Assembly: GCF_000299895.1 (NCBI RefSeq)
Contig: NZ_AMRG01000016.1
Span: 1-64,000 of the forward strand
Origin: Idiomarina xiamenensis 10-D-4
GTDB taxonomy: Bacteria; Pseudomonadota; Gammaproteobacteria; Enterobacterales; Alteromonadaceae
Direction of reading: 5' to 3'
DNA: 64,000 nucleotides
Position 1 is the first letter of the stretch. Each line of letters opens with the position of its first letter. Made by a program: the position numbers and the translations under genes. The notes under the pieces were generated by a model. That model did not search any database and was not told the origin of the DNA. It saw only the letters and a program-made list of their open reading frames with translations. Shown here one piece after another: positions 63,382-64,000 of this stretch.

Positions 63382-63416
63382 AGCCGTGTTAAGACGCCAA
63401 TTACTGGCGAACTTAT

Positions 63417-64000
63417 TTAGCCTAACAGCTGTAACGCTGCTTGTGGACGCTGGTTAGCCTGCGCCAAAATGGTAGTACTGGCTTGTTGCAGGATCTGCGC
63501 CTGAGTTAACTTAGCAGTTTCTTCAGCAAAGTCAGCGTCTTTAATACGCGAGTTCGCTGCTTCTAAGTTCTCAGAAATGTTCGACTGGTTACGAATAGTC
63601 GATTGGAACCGGTTTTGCACCGCACCCAGCTCGGCACGCTTTTTATCGGTCGATTGGAAACGGTTCTGCACCGCACCCAGCTCGGCACGCTTTTTATCAA
63701 CCACAGCAATCAGTGAATCCATACCCGCCAACACCGCTTGCGCGTTGTCTTGCGTTGATACCGAAATGGTGCTGGCGACAAAGTTCGCCGCAAAGCTTAA
63801 GGTACCTGATGCAGTACCGGCTAAACCACTGAGTGTGTTGCCAGTCACGCCTGACGCCACGCTAGCGATACCCGATAAGGTAAAGCCGCCGTCGGTTGCC
63901 ACTGAGTTAGCGGTGCCACCTACGTTGGCCATACTAAAGCTGATGGTTTGGTTAGCGTCAGCACCGACCTGGAAGCTCGCTTCATAGGTACCGTCCAATA
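63417..64000 (-). CDS. fliC: Flagellin, C-terminal part (5' end outside window)
   Basis: At least 194 residues of a flagellin whose frame is open to the window edge. It shows part of the variable region (Ser/Thr/Gly-rich) and the conserved C-terminal D1/D0 helix ending [20 protein letters not shown] and LQLLG. Just before [15 protein letters not shown], the 17-residue stretch [17 protein letters not shown] occurs twice in tandem, where flagellins normally have it once. The apparent start near 63998 is an internal Leu codon (TTG). Ser/Thr in the variable region are candidate glycosylation sites. Confidence 0.93.
   Translation of the reverse strand, partial: LDGTYEASFQVGADANQTISFSMANVGGTANSVATDGGFTLSGIASVASGVTGNTLSGLAGTASGTLSFAANFVASTISVSTQDNAQAVLAGMDSLIAVVDKKRAELGAVQNRFQSTDKKRAELGAVQNRFQSTIRNQSNISENLEAANSRIKDADFAEETAKLTQAQILQQASTTILAQANQRPQAALQLLG
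63598..63699 (-). repeat. 51-bp tandem duplication inside flagellin
   Basis: Units 63598-63648 and 63649-63699 have a period of exactly 51 bp and differ at three positions (63609/63660, 63615/63666 and the last base). In coding sense two are synonymous (CAA/CAG Gln, CGG/CGT Arg) and the third is at the repeat boundary. The reading frame is kept. Confidence 0.95.

Noticed and set aside
63417-63998. A complete short flagellin gene starting near 63998
   Set aside because: The apparent start is an internal TTG (Leu) codon. The frame is open to the window edge and the N-terminal flagellin domain is missing, so the gene is simply cut by the window.
1-64000. CRISPR arrays, insertion sequences, prophage or attachment sites
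   Set aside because: I saw no spaced direct repeats, transposase or integrase genes, or terminal inverted repeats. The tRNA-Lys genes at the left edge show no adjacent duplicated 3' end within the window.

Overview
The window looks like a chromosomal segment of a polarly flagellated, probably marine gammaproteobacterium. Gene order suggests a relative of the Alteromonadales/Vibrionales: flhA-flhF-fleN-fliA-cheYZAB-parC-parP-cheW-DUF2802 next to ccmA-I, and ruvCAB next to tol-pal as in Pseudomonas and Idiomarina-like genomes. I cannot assign a genus from sequence alone. I saw no insertion sequences, phage genes or CRISPR arrays. Nearly every gene is intact and tightly packed.

Layout. 1-148: two tRNA-Lys genes (the first cut by the window edge). 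295-5549: the envelope operon ybgC-tolQRAB-pal-cpoB, read leftwards. 5550-5946: the only long non-coding gap; it holds a rightward promoter and a strong terminator that define a candidate small RNA of about 107 nt. 5947-10706: aspS-yebC-ruvC-ruvA-ruvB. 10880-13560: rightward cmoA-cmoB (tRNA wobble uridine modification) and a LysR regulator. 13600-17673: galU, a POT peptide transporter, a small membrane protein and an RssB-like response regulator. 17812-25581: cytochrome c maturation operon ccmABCDEFGHI with mlaA at its end. 25668-27799: rightward fliK-like gene and a stand-alone FlhB C-terminal domain. 27814-40280: DUF2802 gene, cheW, parP, parC, cheB, cheA, cheZ, cheY, fliA, fleN, flhF and flhA, all leftwards. 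40386-42161: four pseudopilin-like genes in the E. coli ppdA-ppdB-ygdB-ppdC order, the last one frameshifted. 42319-50329: housekeeping block ispH, fkpB, lspA, ileS, ribF, murJ and divergent rpsT. 50447-60525: a CMP-legionaminic acid-type biosynthesis operon (legB, legC, legG, legI, ptmE, ptmF, legF, ptmA) behind a Maf glycosyltransferase. 60606-64000: fliT-like, fliS, fliD, flaG and the 3' part of a flagellin gene.

How it fits together. The window carries most of the regulatory and positional logic for one polar flagellum. FlhF/FleN set flagellum position and number, FliA is the late sigma factor, and the Che proteins with ParC/ParP make a pole-anchored chemosensory array. FlaG/FliD/FliS/FliC build the filament, and the Leg pathway plus Maf would glycosylate flagellin. 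A textbook sigma-28 promoter precedes flaG and a weaker one precedes maf, which would tie glycosylation to late flagellar expression.

The points most worth a second look are the candidate small RNA at 5804-5944; a 51-bp in-frame duplication in the conserved C-terminus of flagellin whose two copies differ synonymously; three near-identical 20-residue motifs in the CheA linker; the reduced pseudopilin locus sitting where Pseudomonas keeps its minor type IV pilins; and the stand-alone domain resembling the cleaved C-terminal half of FlhB.
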